Assembly (NCBI GenBank): GCA_945898215.1
Contig: CAMDHY010000019.1
Coordinates: forward strand, 1 to 51,992
Length of the DNA stretch: 51,992 nucleotides
Source of the DNA: Pseudoxanthobacter soli DSM 19599
Lineage (GTDB): Bacteria > Pseudomonadota > Alphaproteobacteria > Rhizobiales > Segnochrobactraceae
Reading direction: 5' to 3'
Under the pieces are notes generated by a model. That model searched no databases and had not been told where the DNA came from. It saw nothing but the letters and a program-made list of their open reading frames with translations. The position numbers were made by a program, and so were the translations under genes. Below are positions 15,559-24,718 of the stretch, piece after piece (position 1 is the stretch's first letter; each line of letters begins with the position of its first letter).

Positions 15559-17586
15559 ATGGCCGCAGCACCCGCCGCGACCGGCAACGGCCACCGCCTC
15601 CCGCGCTGGGCGACGACACTGCTCCTCGCCGTCGCCGCCGCCGCCCTGGTGGCGGCGCTGTCGCAGCTGCCCGCCTGGCGCCTCACCGAGGCCAAGCTCT
15701 ACGACATCGTCTCCACCGTGCTGCCGCCGGTGCCCGACCGGCCGGGCGTCATCGTGGTGGCGATCGACGAGCCCTCGCTCGCCGAGATCGGCCGCCAGTG
15801 GCCGTGGCCGCGCGACCTGCACGCCCGGCTGGTGGAAAGGCTGCGCGCGGCCGGCGCCACCGCCATCGGCGTCGACCTCGTCTTCGCCGAGCCGTCGACG
15901 CCCGAGGCCGACGCGGCGCTGGCCGCCGCGATGGGCAAGGACGTCGTGCTCGCTGCCGAGCTCACGACGATCGAGACGCCGCAGGCCGTGCAGACGATCG
16001 TCGTGGAACCGCTCGCCACCCTCACCGCCGCCGGCGCCGTGCCGGGCATCGCCTCGGTCTTCCTCGACGGCGACGGCACGCTGCGACGGATGCCGCCCTT
16101 TGCCGACAGCTTCGCCGCCCGCCTGCTCGCCACCGCCGGCGGCGAGGTCGACTCCGAACCGCCGGCCGTCCCGGAGGGCGCGCTGATCCAGTATTTCGGT
16201 CCGCCGCGCACCTACCCGACCGTCTCCTACTACCAGGCCCTCGATCCGGTCGCCTTCCTGCCGCCGGACACATTCGCCGGCAGCGCCGTCATCATCGGCC
16301 ACAGCCTGCAGACCGCGCCGGAGCTCGGCACCGCCGCGGCCGACGTCTTCGAGACCGCCTTCACCGCCACCACCGGGCGGCTGTCGGCCGGGGCGGAGGT
16401 GCAAGCGACGATCTTCGACAATCTCCGCCACCGCCTCTACGTCGTGCCGGCGCCGGCCTGGGCGCCGTGGGCGGCGCTCGCCGCCGCCGCGGCTCTCGCC
16501 CTTACCTTGTCGGTCGGTCTGGTCAGCTGGCGCACCGCCGGCTGGGTGGCGCTGTCGGTGCTGGCGATGCTGGTCGGCAGCTGGGCGCTGCTGCGCTTCG
16601 GCCGGCTGTGGCTGCCGCCGATCGCCCCGGCGCTGGCGCTCGTCGCCGCCACCACCGCCCGCGCCGGCCTCGACTTCGCCGAGGAGCGGCGGTTGCGCCG
16701 GCGCATCGCCGCGGCGTTCGGGCACTATCTCGCGCCGGCGCTGGTCGACCGCCTCGCCCGCGACCCGGCGGCGCTGAAGCTCGGCGGCGAGCGGCGGACG
16801 CTCACCACCCTGTTCTGCGACGTGCGCGGCTTCACGGCGATCGCCGAGGCGCTGAAGGAGGAGCCGGAGCGCCTCACCGCCCTCGTCAACAGGCTGCTCG
16901 ACCCGCTGTCGGAGGCGGTGCTGGAGGAAGGCGGCACCATCGACAAGTTCATCGGCGACTGCGTGATGGCGTTCTGGAACGCGCCGCTCGCCGAACCGCG
17001 CCACGCCGAGCGTGCCGTGCGCGCTGGCCTCGCGATGATCGACGCGGTCGCGCGCCTCAACCGCGCCGTCGCGGCCGAGACGGCGCCCGGCCTGCCGGCA
17101 CCGGCCCTCGCGGTGGGCGTCGGCATCAACACCGGCGACTGCGTGGTCGGCAACTTCGGCTCGAAGCGCCGCTTCGACTATTCCGCGCTCGGCGATGCGG
17201 TCAACCTCGCCTCCCGCCTCGAGGGTCTGTCGACGCTCTACCGCGTGCCGCTGCTGATCGGTCCCGACACCGCCGCCGCGGTGGCCGGCGTCTTCTGCGT
17301 CATCGAACTCGACCGCGTCGTCGTGAAGGGCCGAAGCGACAGCATCACGGTGTTCACGGCGCTCGCCGAGCCCGCCGCCGCCGAGAGCCTGTCTGCCCAC
17401 GCGGCGATGCTGGCCGCCTACCGCCGCCGGGACTGGGACGGCGCCCTGCGCTCTGCCGCCGCGGCCGCTGTCGGGCTCGAGCCACTCGACGGCTACTATG
17501 CGATGCTGACCGAACGCATCCAGGGCTATCGGCGTTCGCCGCCGTCGCCTGAGTGGACGGGCAGCTTCACTGCCACGGAGAAGTGA
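15559..17586 (+). CDS. CHASE2-domain class III adenylate/guanylate cyclase
   Basis: A 675-residue inner-membrane cyclase. An N-terminal helix (about residues 17-38) is followed by a CHASE2 extracytoplasmic sensor domain (about 40-290), three transmembrane helices (about 300-375) and a class III catalytic domain (about 410-600). Metal-binding aspartates are visible in LFCDVRGFTAI and KFIGDCVMAFW; the NTGDCVVGNFGSKRRF and GDAVNLASRLEG motifs are intact. Lys in DKFIGD favours adenine, while the partner position is Ser (SALG) where Asp or Thr is usual, so ATP is likely but not certain. ATG 15559 lies one base after the upstream stop codon. Pairing with a FecR-domain exported protein suggests signal input from the periplasm or outer membrane. 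Confidence 0.92.
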   Translation: MAAAPAATGNGHRLPRWATTLLLAVAAAALVAALSQLPAWRLTEAKLYDIVSTVLPPVPDRPGVIVVAIDEPSLAEIGRQWPWPRDLHARLVERLRAAGATAIGVDLVFAEPSTPEADAALAAAMGKDVVLAAELTTIETPQAVQTIVVEPLATLTAAGAVPGIASVFLDGDGTLRRMPPFADSFAARLLATAGGEVDSEPPAVPEGALIQYFGPPRTYPTVSYYQALDPVAFLPPDTFAGSAVIIGHSLQTAPELGTAAADVFETAFTATTGRLSAGAEVQATIFDNLRHRLYVVPAPAWAPWAALAAAAALALTLSVGLVSWRTAGWVALSVLAMLVGSWALLRFGRLWLPPIAPALALVAATTARAGLDFAEERRLRRRIAAAFGHYLAPALVDRLARDPAALKLGGERRTLTTLFCDVRGFTAIAEALKEEPERLTALVNRLLDPLSEAVLEEGGTIDKFIGDCVMAFWNAPLAEPRHAERAVRAGLAMIDAVARLNRAVAAETAPGLPAPALAVGVGINTGDCVVGNFGSKRRFDYSALGDAVNLASRLEGLSTLYRVPLLIGPDTAAAVAGVFCVIELDRVVVKGRSDSITVFTALAEPAAAESLSAHAAMLAAYRRRDWDGALRSAAAAAVGLEPLDGYYAMLTERIQGYRRSPPSPEWTGSFTATEK

Positions 17587-17902
17587 CGGCGCTGCCGCGC
17601 CACATCGGCAGGAATGCCGCCGTGCGGGAAGCCGCGTGCTTCACCACCTCCGCGTCGAGGCGATCCGAGCGCTGAGCCGTCGGTGCGGCGGCTTCGCGCG
17701 TCGGGCGGCGGTCGGCGGCCGTCATCCACACTTCATCGACGGGCACTATCACTCGGTTCATCCGATTGCAGGGCGTTCACGCCGTGCACCGCGCCTGTTG
17801 TCCGCGGCGAATCGGAGCCTCTGTTCGCCGGTGACAGTGTTCCGCGTCGTCGGCCCCGCGTCACATCAGTGGCCGTTCCATTCCAGATTGGCAGGACCTT
17901 CG
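17587..17902. other. Intergenic leader of the AEP operon
   Basis: These 316 bases separate the cyclase gene from the phosphonate-type binding protein gene. No coding frame, clear sigma-70 boxes or intrinsic terminator with a T-run could be recognised. The promoter of the downstream operon probably lies here, since the gap is far larger than any other in the operon. A modest AGGA ribosome binding site precedes ATG 17903. Confidence 0.35.
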
Positions 17903-18928
17903 ATGCACAAGCGCTTCCTCATGGCGGCTTCCGCCCTCGCCCTGCTCGCGTCGACCGCCGTCACCGCGTCGGCGGCCACCGAGGTGCTCGTCTACACCGC
18001 GATCGAGGCCGACCAGCTGAAGACCTACGAAGCCGCGCTCGAGGCGGCGCATCCCGACGTCGACGTCCGCTTCGTCCGTGACTCCACTGGCATCGTCACC
18101 GCGAAGCTTCTCGCCGAGAAGGCGAACCCGCGCGCCGACGTCGTCATGGGCCTCGCCGCCACCTCTCTGATGCTGCTGGAGAAGGAGGGCATGCTGATGC
18201 CCTACGCCCCGGTCGGCCTCGAGGCGGTGAAGCCGACGATGCGCGATCCGGCGAACCCGCCGGCGTGGGTCGGCATGGACGTGTGGGCGTCCGCCATCTG
18301 CTTCAACATCGTCGAGGCTGCGAAGCGCGAGCTGAAGGCGCCGACCTCGTGGGCCGACCTCACCGACCCGGCCTACAAGGGCCAGATCACCATGCCGAAC
18401 CCGGCCTCCTCGGGCACCGGCTACCTGATGGTGTCGGCCTGGCTGCAGCTCTTGGGCGAAGAGAAGGGCTGGGCCTTCATGGATGCGCTCGACAAGAACA
18501 TCGCGAGCTACACCCACTCCGGCTCGAAGCCCTGCCGCCAGGCCGGCGCCGGCGAGTATGTCGTCGGTCTGTCGTTCGAGTATCGCGCCAACAAGACCAA
18601 AAAGGACGGCGCCCCGATCGATATCGTGCTCCCCTCCGAGGGCCTCGGCTGGGACATGGAGGCGACCGCCGTCATGTCGACGACGAAGCATCCGGAAGCC
18701 GCCAAGAAGGTCGCCGACTGGGCCGTGACGCCGGAGGCGAACAAGCTCTACGCGCAGAGCTACGCCATCGTCGCCCTGCCGGGCATCGCCGAGAAGCTCG
18801 AGTACATGCCGGGCGACGTCGAGGCGATGCTGATCAAGAGCGACTTCGCCTGGGCGGCCGAGAACCGCGAGCGCATCCTCGCCGAGTGGACGAAGCGCTA
18901 CGACAGCAAGTCCGAGCCGAAGAAGTAA
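17903..18928 (+). CDS. 2-aminoethylphosphonate-type ABC transporter substrate-binding protein
   Basis: Periplasmic binding protein of 341 residues for a phosphonate importer. A clear signal peptide ([18 protein letters not shown], cleavage near ASAATE) is followed by a two-lobed ferric-iron/putative-AEP binding fold ([19 protein letters not shown]; the [14 protein letters not shown] segment typical of this class). Two cysteines (in SAICFN and KPCRQ) are present in the mature protein. Specificity for AEP is inferred from the downstream FAD oxidase and PhnX; iron-binding proteins share the fold. The gene is first in the operon and is separated from the ATPase gene by three tandem hairpins, which probably raise its expression over the membrane components. 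Confidence 0.9.
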   Translation: MHKRFLMAASALALLASTAVTASAATEVLVYTAIEADQLKTYEAALEAAHPDVDVRFVRDSTGIVTAKLLAEKANPRADVVMGLAATSLMLLEKEGMLMPYAPVGLEAVKPTMRDPANPPAWVGMDVWASAICFNIVEAAKRELKAPTSWADLTDPAYKGQITMPNPASSGTGYLMVSAWLQLLGEEKGWAFMDALDKNIASYTHSGSKPCRQAGAGEYVVGLSFEYRANKTKKDGAPIDIVLPSEGLGWDMEATAVMSTTKHPEAAKKVADWAVTPEANKLYAQSYAIVALPGIAEKLEYMPGDVEAMLIKSDFAWAAENRERILAEWTKRYDSKSEPKK

Positions 18929-18947
18929 TCGCGCCACAACGCGGATC

Positions 18948-19017
18948 GCGGCGCCGCAAGCGCCGCGTCGATCCCCACGACCGGCCGGGTACTCCGGCCG
19001 GTCGCTGCTTTCGCAGC
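18948..19017 (+). other. Three tandem RNA hairpins between binding-protein and ATPase genes
   Basis: Three perfect stem-loops lie in the 107-base gap. The first has 7-bp arms (18948-18954 GCGGCGC, 18960-18966). The second has 10-bp arms (18979-18988 GACCGGCCGG, 18994-19003) around GTACT. The third has 5-bp arms (19004-19008 GCTGC, 19013-19017) around TTTC. No T-run follows, so they are unlikely to stop transcription completely. Such intercistronic stems are known to protect the upstream mRNA from 3' exonucleases and to limit readthrough, giving excess binding protein. This role is inferred here. Confidence 0.75.
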
Positions 19018-19035
19018 CGGCCGGAGGTCGCCGCC

Positions 19036-20193
19036 TTGCTCGACAAATCCGCGCCGCTCGCGCCTGCGCAGTACGCGCCGGCACCGCATGTGCCGCCACC
19101 GCCGCCGCCCGTACCCTATCTCGAAGTCCGCGGCCTGTCGAAGCGCTTCGGACCGTTCGTCGCCCTTCAGGACGTCGACCTCGACGTCTATCCCGGCGAG
19201 TTCGTGTCCTTCCTCGGACCGTCCGGCTGCGGGAAGACGACGCTGCTGCGCGCTATCTCCGGCCTCGATGTCCAGACCACCGGCAGCATCCGTCAGGCCG
19301 GCCGCGACATCTCCGACCTGCCGGTCAGCCGGCGCGACTTCGGCATCGTCTTCCAGTCCTATGCGCTCTTCCCGAACCTGACGATCGCCGACAATGTCGG
19401 CTACGGCCTCGTCTCCACAGGCCGCCCGCGCGCCGAGATCGCCAAGCGCGTCGAGGAGCTCCTGACGCTGGTCGGCCTCTCGGAGCAGGCGAAGAAGTAT
19501 CCGGCGCAGCTCTCCGGCGGCCAGCAGCAGCGCGTCGCGCTCGCCCGTGCGCTGGCGCTGTCGCCCGGGCTGCTGCTCCTCGACGAGCCGCTGTCGGCGC
19601 TCGATGCGCGCGTGCGGGCGCGACTGCGGGGTGAAGTCCGCGACCTGCAGCGTCGCCTCGGCATCACCACCATCATGGTGACGCACGACCAGGAAGAGGC
19701 GCTGACGATGTCGGACCGCATCGTCGTGATGAGCCGCGGCCGCATCGAGCAGGTTGGCACGCCCGACGAGATCTACGCCCGGCCGGCGACCGCCTTCGTC
19801 GCCGATTTCGTCGGCAAGATGAACTTCCTCAAGGGCCGCCTTGTCACCGCCGACCACGTCGAGGTGGCAGGAGCGACGCTCACACTCGCCGAGGGCATCG
19901 GCGTCGGCGCGGGAGCGGCGGTGACGGTCTGCCTAAGGCCCGAGGACATCGTCGTGCGGGCCGTGGAAGGTGACCGGCCGAACCGGCTCGCCATGCAGGT
20001 TGGCGTCATGGAATTCATCGGCAACCACTTCTCGACAACGCTCCACGCCGTCGGCACCAGCCTCAATCTCTCAGCCGACCTCTCGATCAACGACGTGCGC
20101 GACCTCGGCATCTGCCCCGGCGCCACGATCACCGTAGTGCTGCCGCCGGAGCGGCTTCGGGTGTTTCCCGATCCGCCGGCGACCGGTCACTGA
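19036..20193 (+). CDS. AEP-type ABC transporter ATP-binding protein
   Basis: Cytoplasmic ATPase of 385 residues energising the importer. Walker [12 protein letters not shown], signature [15 protein letters not shown], Walker [13 protein letters not shown] and switch His in MVTHDQEEA are all present, followed by a TOBE-type C-terminal regulatory domain. The start is TTG 19036, supported by a GGAGG ribosome binding site 8 bases upstream. This gives an unusual proline-rich N-terminal tail ([15 protein letters not shown]) before the conserved core. GTG 19090 would remove most of that tail but lacks such a site. The permease gene starts 10 bases after its stop. Confidence 0.92.
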   Translation: MLDKSAPLAPAQYAPAPHVPPPPPPVPYLEVRGLSKRFGPFVALQDVDLDVYPGEFVSFLGPSGCGKTTLLRAISGLDVQTTGSIRQAGRDISDLPVSRRDFGIVFQSYALFPNLTIADNVGYGLVSTGRPRAEIAKRVEELLTLVGLSEQAKKYPAQLSGGQQQRVALARALALSPGLLLLDEPLSALDARVRARLRGEVRDLQRRLGITTIMVTHDQEEALTMSDRIVVMSRGRIEQVGTPDEIYARPATAFVADFVGKMNFLKGRLVTADHVEVAGATLTLAEGIGVGAGAAVTVCLRPEDIVVRAVEGDRPNRLAMQVGVMEFIGNHFSTTLHAVGTSLNLSADLSINDVRDLGICPGATITVVLPPERLRVFPDPPATGH

Positions 20194-20203
20194 GGCAGCG
20201 CGC

Positions 20204-21934
20204 GTGAGCACGGGCACCACGTTCGCCGCCGCCGGGGCGGCCCCGGCCGCATCAAGCGCGCGCGCCATCCGGCCGCGGCTGTCGCGCGACGACGTCACCC
20301 TGCGCCTGCTCGTGCTGGCGATCGTGGTCGCGCTCGTCGTCTTCGTCGTGCTGCCGCTCTCCGCCCTCCTCGGCAAGGCGCTCGAGGACCACGACGGCGC
20401 GTTCGTCGGCCTCGCCAACTTCGCCGCCTATTTCGGCGACCCGGCGCTCGCCGGCAACCTGTTCAACAGCCTGTGGATTTCGGCGCTGTCGACCGTCATC
20501 TGCGTGACGCTCGCCTTCGTCTTCGCCTACGGCCTGACGCGCACCTGCATGCCGGGCCGCGGCGTCTTCAAGGCGGTCGCCCAGATTCCGATCCTGGCGC
20601 CGTCGCTACTACCGGCGATCAGCCTCGTCTATCTCTTCGGCAATCAGGGCCTGCTCAAGGGCTGGCTGATGGGTGCCTCGATCTACGGGCCGATCGGCAT
20701 TGTCATCGGCGAGGTGTTCTGGACCTTCCCGCACGCCCTCATCATCCTGACGACGGCGCTGGCGATCTCCGACGCCCGCCTCTACGAGGCGGCGGAAGCG
20801 CTGCGCGCCTCGCAGCGGCGCATCTTCTTCACAGTCACCCTGCCGGGCGCCCGCTACGGGCTGATCAGCGCCATCTTTGTGGTCTTCACCCTCGTCATCA
20901 CCGACTTCGGCGTGCCGAAGGTGATCGGCGGACAGTTCGACGTGCTCGCCACCGACATCTACAAGCAGGTCGTCGGCCAGCAGAACTTCCAGATGGGGGC
21001 GGTGGTCGGCGTCGTGCTGCTTTTGCCGGCGGTGCTCGCCTTCGTCGGCGACCGTATCGTGCAGCGGCGGCAGGCAGCCCTCCTCTCGGCGCGCGCGGTA
21101 CCGCTGATCCCGAAGCCGAACCGGGCCGTCGACCTCACCTTCTTTGCGATCTGCTCCGTGATCGCGCTCGCGGTCCTCGTCATCCTGGCGGTGGCGGTGT
21201 TCGCGTCCCTCGCGACGTTCTGGCCGTACAACCTCACGCCGTCGCTCAAGAACTACGACTTCGACAACATGGACGGTGGCGGCTGGGCGAGCTACGGCAA
21301 CTCGCTGACGCTCGCGGCCCTCACCGCGGTGTTCGGCGCCGCCATCATCTTCACCGGCGCCTACGCGATCGAGAAGACGCCGCGCTTCGGCGCCGGCCGC
21401 GCCGTCGGCCAGTTGCTGGCGCTGCTGCCGCTCGCCGTGCCCGGCCTGGTGCTCGGCCTCGGCTACATCTTCTTCTTCAACGATCCGGCCAATCCGCTCG
21501 GCTTCCTCTACGGCGGCATGGCGATCCTGGTGATCTGCACGATCTCGCACTTCTACTCGGTCGCGCACCTCACCGCGACGACGGCGCTGAAGCAGATCGA
21601 CCCGGAGTTCGAGACCGTCTCTGCGTCGCTGAAGGTGCCGGTGTGGCGGACGTTCGCCGTCGTCACCGTGCCGGTCTGCCTGCCGGCGATCCTCGACATC
21701 GCCATCTATCTGTTCGTCAACGCAATGACGACGGTGTCGGCGCTGGTGTTCCTGTATTCTCCTGACACGACGCTCGCGGCGATCGCGGTGCTCAACATGG
21801 ATGACGCCGGCGATATCGCGCCGGCGGCGGCGATGGCGACGATGATCCTCCTCACCTCGGCGGCGGTGCGCATTGCCTACACGGTGCTGACGCGCGGTCT
21901 GCTCGGCCGCGCCCAGGCGTGGCGTCGCCGGTGA
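20204..21934 (+). CDS. AEP-type ABC transporter permease, fused two-domain
   Basis: A 576-residue inner-membrane protein with about 12 transmembrane helices, formed from two permease halves that are separate proteins in many importers. Each half has its EAA coupling loop: EAAEALRASQRRIFF near residue 196 and ETVSASLKVPVWRTF near residue 470. Fused permeases of this type accompany the putative AEP uptake systems. GTG 20204 is chosen because a GAGG site overlaps the ATPase stop just upstream. The 3' end overlaps the FAD oxidase start (GTGA at 21931-21934). Confidence 0.92.
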   Translation: MSTGTTFAAAGAAPAASSARAIRPRLSRDDVTLRLLVLAIVVALVVFVVLPLSALLGKALEDHDGAFVGLANFAAYFGDPALAGNLFNSLWISALSTVICVTLAFVFAYGLTRTCMPGRGVFKAVAQIPILAPSLLPAISLVYLFGNQGLLKGWLMGASIYGPIGIVIGEVFWTFPHALIILTTALAISDARLYEAAEALRASQRRIFFTVTLPGARYGLISAIFVVFTLVITDFGVPKVIGGQFDVLATDIYKQVVGQQNFQMGAVVGVVLLLPAVLAFVGDRIVQRRQAALLSARAVPLIPKPNRAVDLTFFAICSVIALAVLVILAVAVFASLATFWPYNLTPSLKNYDFDNMDGGGWASYGNSLTLAALTAVFGAAIIFTGAYAIEKTPRFGAGRAVGQLLALLPLAVPGLVLGLGYIFFFNDPANPLGFLYGGMAILVICTISHFYSVAHLTATTALKQIDPEFETVSASLKVPVWRTFAVVTVPVCLPAILDIAIYLFVNAMTTVSALVFLYSPDTTLAAIAVLNMDDAGDIAPAAAMATMILLTSAAVRIAYTVLTRGLLGRAQAWRRR

Positions 21935-23094
21935 GCGGACCGGCGTTCGACCTCGCCGTCGTCGGGGCCGGCATCTGCGGCCTCGCCCATGCGCTGGCGG
22001 CCGTGCGGCGCGGGCTATCGGTCGTCGTCATCGACCGCGACGCCCGCGCCAACGGCGCCTCGGTGCGCAATTTCGGCTTCGTCACCGTCACCGGCCAGGA
22101 GCGCGGCACGACGTGGCGGCGGGCGATGCGCTCGCGCGACGTCTGGGCCGAGATCGCCGGCCCGGCGGGCATCGCCGTCGAGCACCGCGGCCTCGCCGTC
22201 GTCGCGCGACGCGCGGAGGCCCGCGCGGTGCTCGAGGCTTTCCTGCGGACGGAAATGGGCGAAGGGTGCGATCTCCTCGACGCGGCGGAAGCGGCGGTGC
22301 GCCTGCCGGTCCTCTCCGGCGAACCGATCGCCGCCGTCTTGTGGAGCCCGCACGAACTGCGCGTCGAATCCCGCACGGCCATCCCGAAGCTCGCGGCTTT
22401 TCTCGCCGACCATCACGGCGTCGTCTTCCGGCGCGGCACCGCCGTTGTCGGCGTCGCGCCGCCGGTGGTCGAGACCAGCACGGGCACGGTGACGGCCGAG
22501 CGCGTCGTCGTCTGCCCGGGCGACGACCTCATCTCGCTCTATCCCGACCGGCTCGCCGCCTACGAACTCACGCGCTGCAAGCTGCACATGCTGCGCGTCG
22601 CGCCACCGACGCCGGACTTCCGCCTGCCGGCAGCGGTGATGTCCGACCTCGGGCTCGTCCGCTATCTCGGCTATGCGGTTCTGCCCGAGGCGGCGGCGCT
22701 GAAGGCCCGGCTTTCGGCCGAGCAGCCCGATGCGCTGGCGAACGGCGTCCACCTGATCGCCGTGCAGAGCGCCGACGGCTCGCTAGTGGTCGGCGATTCC
22801 CACCACTACGACGCGACGCCCGACCCGTTCGCGCCGCAGGCGGTGGACGACATCATCCTCGACGAGCTCAAGGCTGTGCTGGCGATCCCGGCGCCGGTGG
22901 TGACCGAGCGGTGGACCGGCACCTACGCCTCGGCCGCCGACCGGACGATGCTGGTCGATGCGCCGCATCCGCGCGTGCGCCTGGTCGTCATCACATCGGG
23001 CACGGGGGCGAGCACCTCGTTCGCCATCGCCGAGGAAGTTGTGGACGACCTCTTCGGCGCCGTTGCGCCGGCGACAACGGAGATTGCCTCGTGA
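21931..23094 (+). CDS. FAD-dependent oxidoreductase of phosphonate clusters (TIGR03364-like)
   Basis: Flavoprotein of the DAO family, 387 residues. The N-terminal dinucleotide-binding motif is VVGAGICGLAHALAAVRRG; a second FAD contact occurs near the C-terminus (VVITSGTGASTSFAIAEEV). Family members encoded beside phnX have been shown to oxidise AEP or N-methyl-AEP to phosphonoacetaldehyde. No phnW transaminase is present here, so this enzyme probably supplies the aldehyde for PhnX. The start overlaps the permease stop in GTGA (21931); GTG 21919 is an alternative adding four residues. It overlaps phnX by the same GTGA arrangement. The exact substrate is not decided by sequence. Confidence 0.88.
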   Translation: MSGPAFDLAVVGAGICGLAHALAAVRRGLSVVVIDRDARANGASVRNFGFVTVTGQERGTTWRRAMRSRDVWAEIAGPAGIAVEHRGLAVVARRAEARAVLEAFLRTEMGEGCDLLDAAEAAVRLPVLSGEPIAAVLWSPHELRVESRTAIPKLAAFLADHHGVVFRRGTAVVGVAPPVVETSTGTVTAERVVVCPGDDLISLYPDRLAAYELTRCKLHMLRVAPPTPDFRLPAAVMSDLGLVRYLGYAVLPEAAALKARLSAEQPDALANGVHLIAVQSADGSLVVGDSHHYDATPDPFAPQAVDDIILDELKAVLAIPAPVVTERWTGTYASAADRTMLVDAPHPRVRLVVITSGTGASTSFAIAEEVVDDLFGAVAPATTEIAS

Positions 23095-23906
23095 CGCTCG
23101 CTTTCCGGCATCTGAAGGCCGTCGTGTTCGACTGGGCGGGGACGATGGTCGACCACGGCTCGCTCGCGCCGATGGGCGTCTTCGTCGAGGCGTTCGCCGA
23201 GTTCGGCGTGACGCTCGCGATCGACGAAGCGCGCGGGCCGATGGGGATGGCGAAGCGCCCCCACATCGCCGCGCTGATGACGCTGCCGCGCGTCGCGGCG
23301 GAGTGGCGGCAGGTGCACGGTCGCGCGCCCTCTGAGGCGGACATCGACGCCCTCTACGCCGTCTTCGTCCCGAAGAACAAGGCGGTTGCCGCCCGCTACG
23401 CCGACCTCGTTCCGGGCGCGGCCGATGTCGCTGCAGCATTGCAGGCGGCCGGCGTGAAGCTCGGCTCCACCACCGGCTACACCCACGACATCATGGCCGA
23501 GATCACCCCCGTCGCCGCGGCCCAGGGCTACCGGCCCGATGCGCTTGTCTGCACCGGCGACACGCCAACCGGCCGCCCGAGCCCGCTGATGCTGTGGAAG
23601 GCGCTCGTCGACATGGACGTCTGGCCGGCGTCTTCGTGCGTCAAGGTCGACGACACCGAGGTCGGCATCGCCGAGGGCCTGAACGCCGGCGCCTGGACCG
23701 TCGGTGTCGCCGTCACCGGCAACGTCTTCGGCCTGTCGCTCGACGAGACACGGGCGCTTGCGCCGGCCGCCTTCGCTGCCCGCCGGGACGTCGCCCACAA
23801 CCGCCTGCTCGCCGCCGGCGCCCACGCCGTCATCGACGGCGTCGCCGACCTGCTGCCGGTGCTCTACGAGATCGAGGGCCGGATGGCGCGCGGCGAGCGG
23901 CCATAG
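23091..23906 (+). CDS. phnX: Phosphonoacetaldehyde hydrolase
   Basis: HAD-superfamily enzyme of 271 residues that cleaves the C-P bond of phosphonoacetaldehyde to acetaldehyde and phosphate. Asp14 and Ala16 in VVFDWAGTMVDHG are the catalytic nucleophile and characteristic Ala, and Lys55 in MGMAKRPHI is the Schiff-base lysine (Asp12, Ala14 and Lys53 in the Bacillus enzyme). TTGYTHDIM and KVDDTEVGIAEGLNAG complete the HAD core. Start GTG 23091 overlaps the oxidase stop, implying translational coupling. It is the last gene of the operon, 28 bases from a convergent gene. Confidence 0.96.
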   Translation: MTLAFRHLKAVVFDWAGTMVDHGSLAPMGVFVEAFAEFGVTLAIDEARGPMGMAKRPHIAALMTLPRVAAEWRQVHGRAPSEADIDALYAVFVPKNKAVAARYADLVPGAADVAAALQAAGVKLGSTTGYTHDIMAEITPVAAAQGYRPDALVCTGDTPTGRPSPLMLWKALVDMDVWPASSCVKVDDTEVGIAEGLNAGAWTVGVAVTGNVFGLSLDETRALAPAAFAARRDVAHNRLLAAGAHAVIDGVADLLPVLYEIEGRMARGERP

Positions 23907-23934
23907 CGGAACGGGACACCCACGTCGCCGCGCC

Positions 23935-24612
23935 TCACGCGTCTCCCGGAACGCCGAACGACGGTGCGGCCGTCGGGTCCAGGGCGCGCGTCACATAGGC
24001 GTCGGCCTGGGGCCGGTAGACCTCCCACGCGCGGGTCAACGCGGCGACGGGACAACCGTCGTCGAGCCAGTCGATGCGCAGGTCCGCATAGGGCCAGCTC
24101 GTCCGATCCACGACCAGCAGACCGGCCGAGCGGACGGGTCCCGCCTCGCCCCCGGTGGCGATCGCCGCCCGCATCGCCGCGATCAGGCGGTCGCCGAGCG
24201 GTCCGGCGGCGGCCGCGAAGGCGGCGACCATGGCGGCGGGCACGCTTTCGCTGGCGAGCAGGTTTCCCCCGGCCGCGCAGTCGCTCCCCTCCGCGGCCGC
24301 CCAGATGCCGAGCGCCTTCGCACCGGAGTGGACGGCCGTCCGCCCGCCGGCATCGACGGCGAGCAACTGGCGGTAGTCGGGGAAGCCGTCGGCGTCGCGC
24401 GCCGCGGCGACCGCCGTCGCGGCACTCGCCCCGGCCGCCAGGCGGTCGAGCATCAGCGGGCCGAGGGCCGGATTCGTGACGTTCTGCGTCGCCACCGCGC
24501 CGAGACCTGCGCGAGCATGAGCGCAGCGCGCCGCGACCGCGGGTGACGACGAGGAGATGGCGACGCCGAACTGGCCGGAGCGCACACAGCGTGCGACGAT
24601 GGAAAAGGTCAT
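23935..24612 (-). CDS. DUF1028 family protein (Ntn-hydrolase-like)
   Basis: A 225-residue protein of the DUF1028 family, opening MTFSIVARCVRSGQFGVAIS and containing the family's GLGAVATQN and G-x-x-L-A-S-E-S-V patterns. The fold resembles Ntn hydrolases, and members are often encoded next to RidA, as here; the biochemical reaction is unknown. Start ATG 24612 has a GGGAGA ribosome binding site. It is the last gene of the minus-strand amine operon, 106 bases after ridA, the largest gap within that operon, so a separate promoter is possible. Confidence 0.88.
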   Translation of the reverse strand: MTFSIVARCVRSGQFGVAISSSSPAVAARCAHARAGLGAVATQNVTNPALGPLMLDRLAAGASAATAVAAARDADGFPDYRQLLAVDAGGRTAVHSGAKALGIWAAAEGSDCAAGGNLLASESVPAAMVAAFAAAAGPLGDRLIAAMRAAIATGGEAGPVRSAGLLVVDRTSWPYADLRIDWLDDGCPVAALTRAWEVYRPQADAYVTRALDPTAAPSFGVPGDA

Positions 24613-24718
24613 CCGTTCTCCCGATGGGCCATTTGCAACCGCCTCGGCCGGCTGCCGCCCGTGAACCGCGGTCGGCCGCGACGCGATGCAAGCGCCGCTG
24701 CCTCCGTCGAAGCTGGTC

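Noticed and set aside
15403-17400. A 665-codon minus-strand frame opposite the CHASE2 cyclase
   Set aside because: Antisense shadow of conserved cyclase sequence with low-complexity composition.
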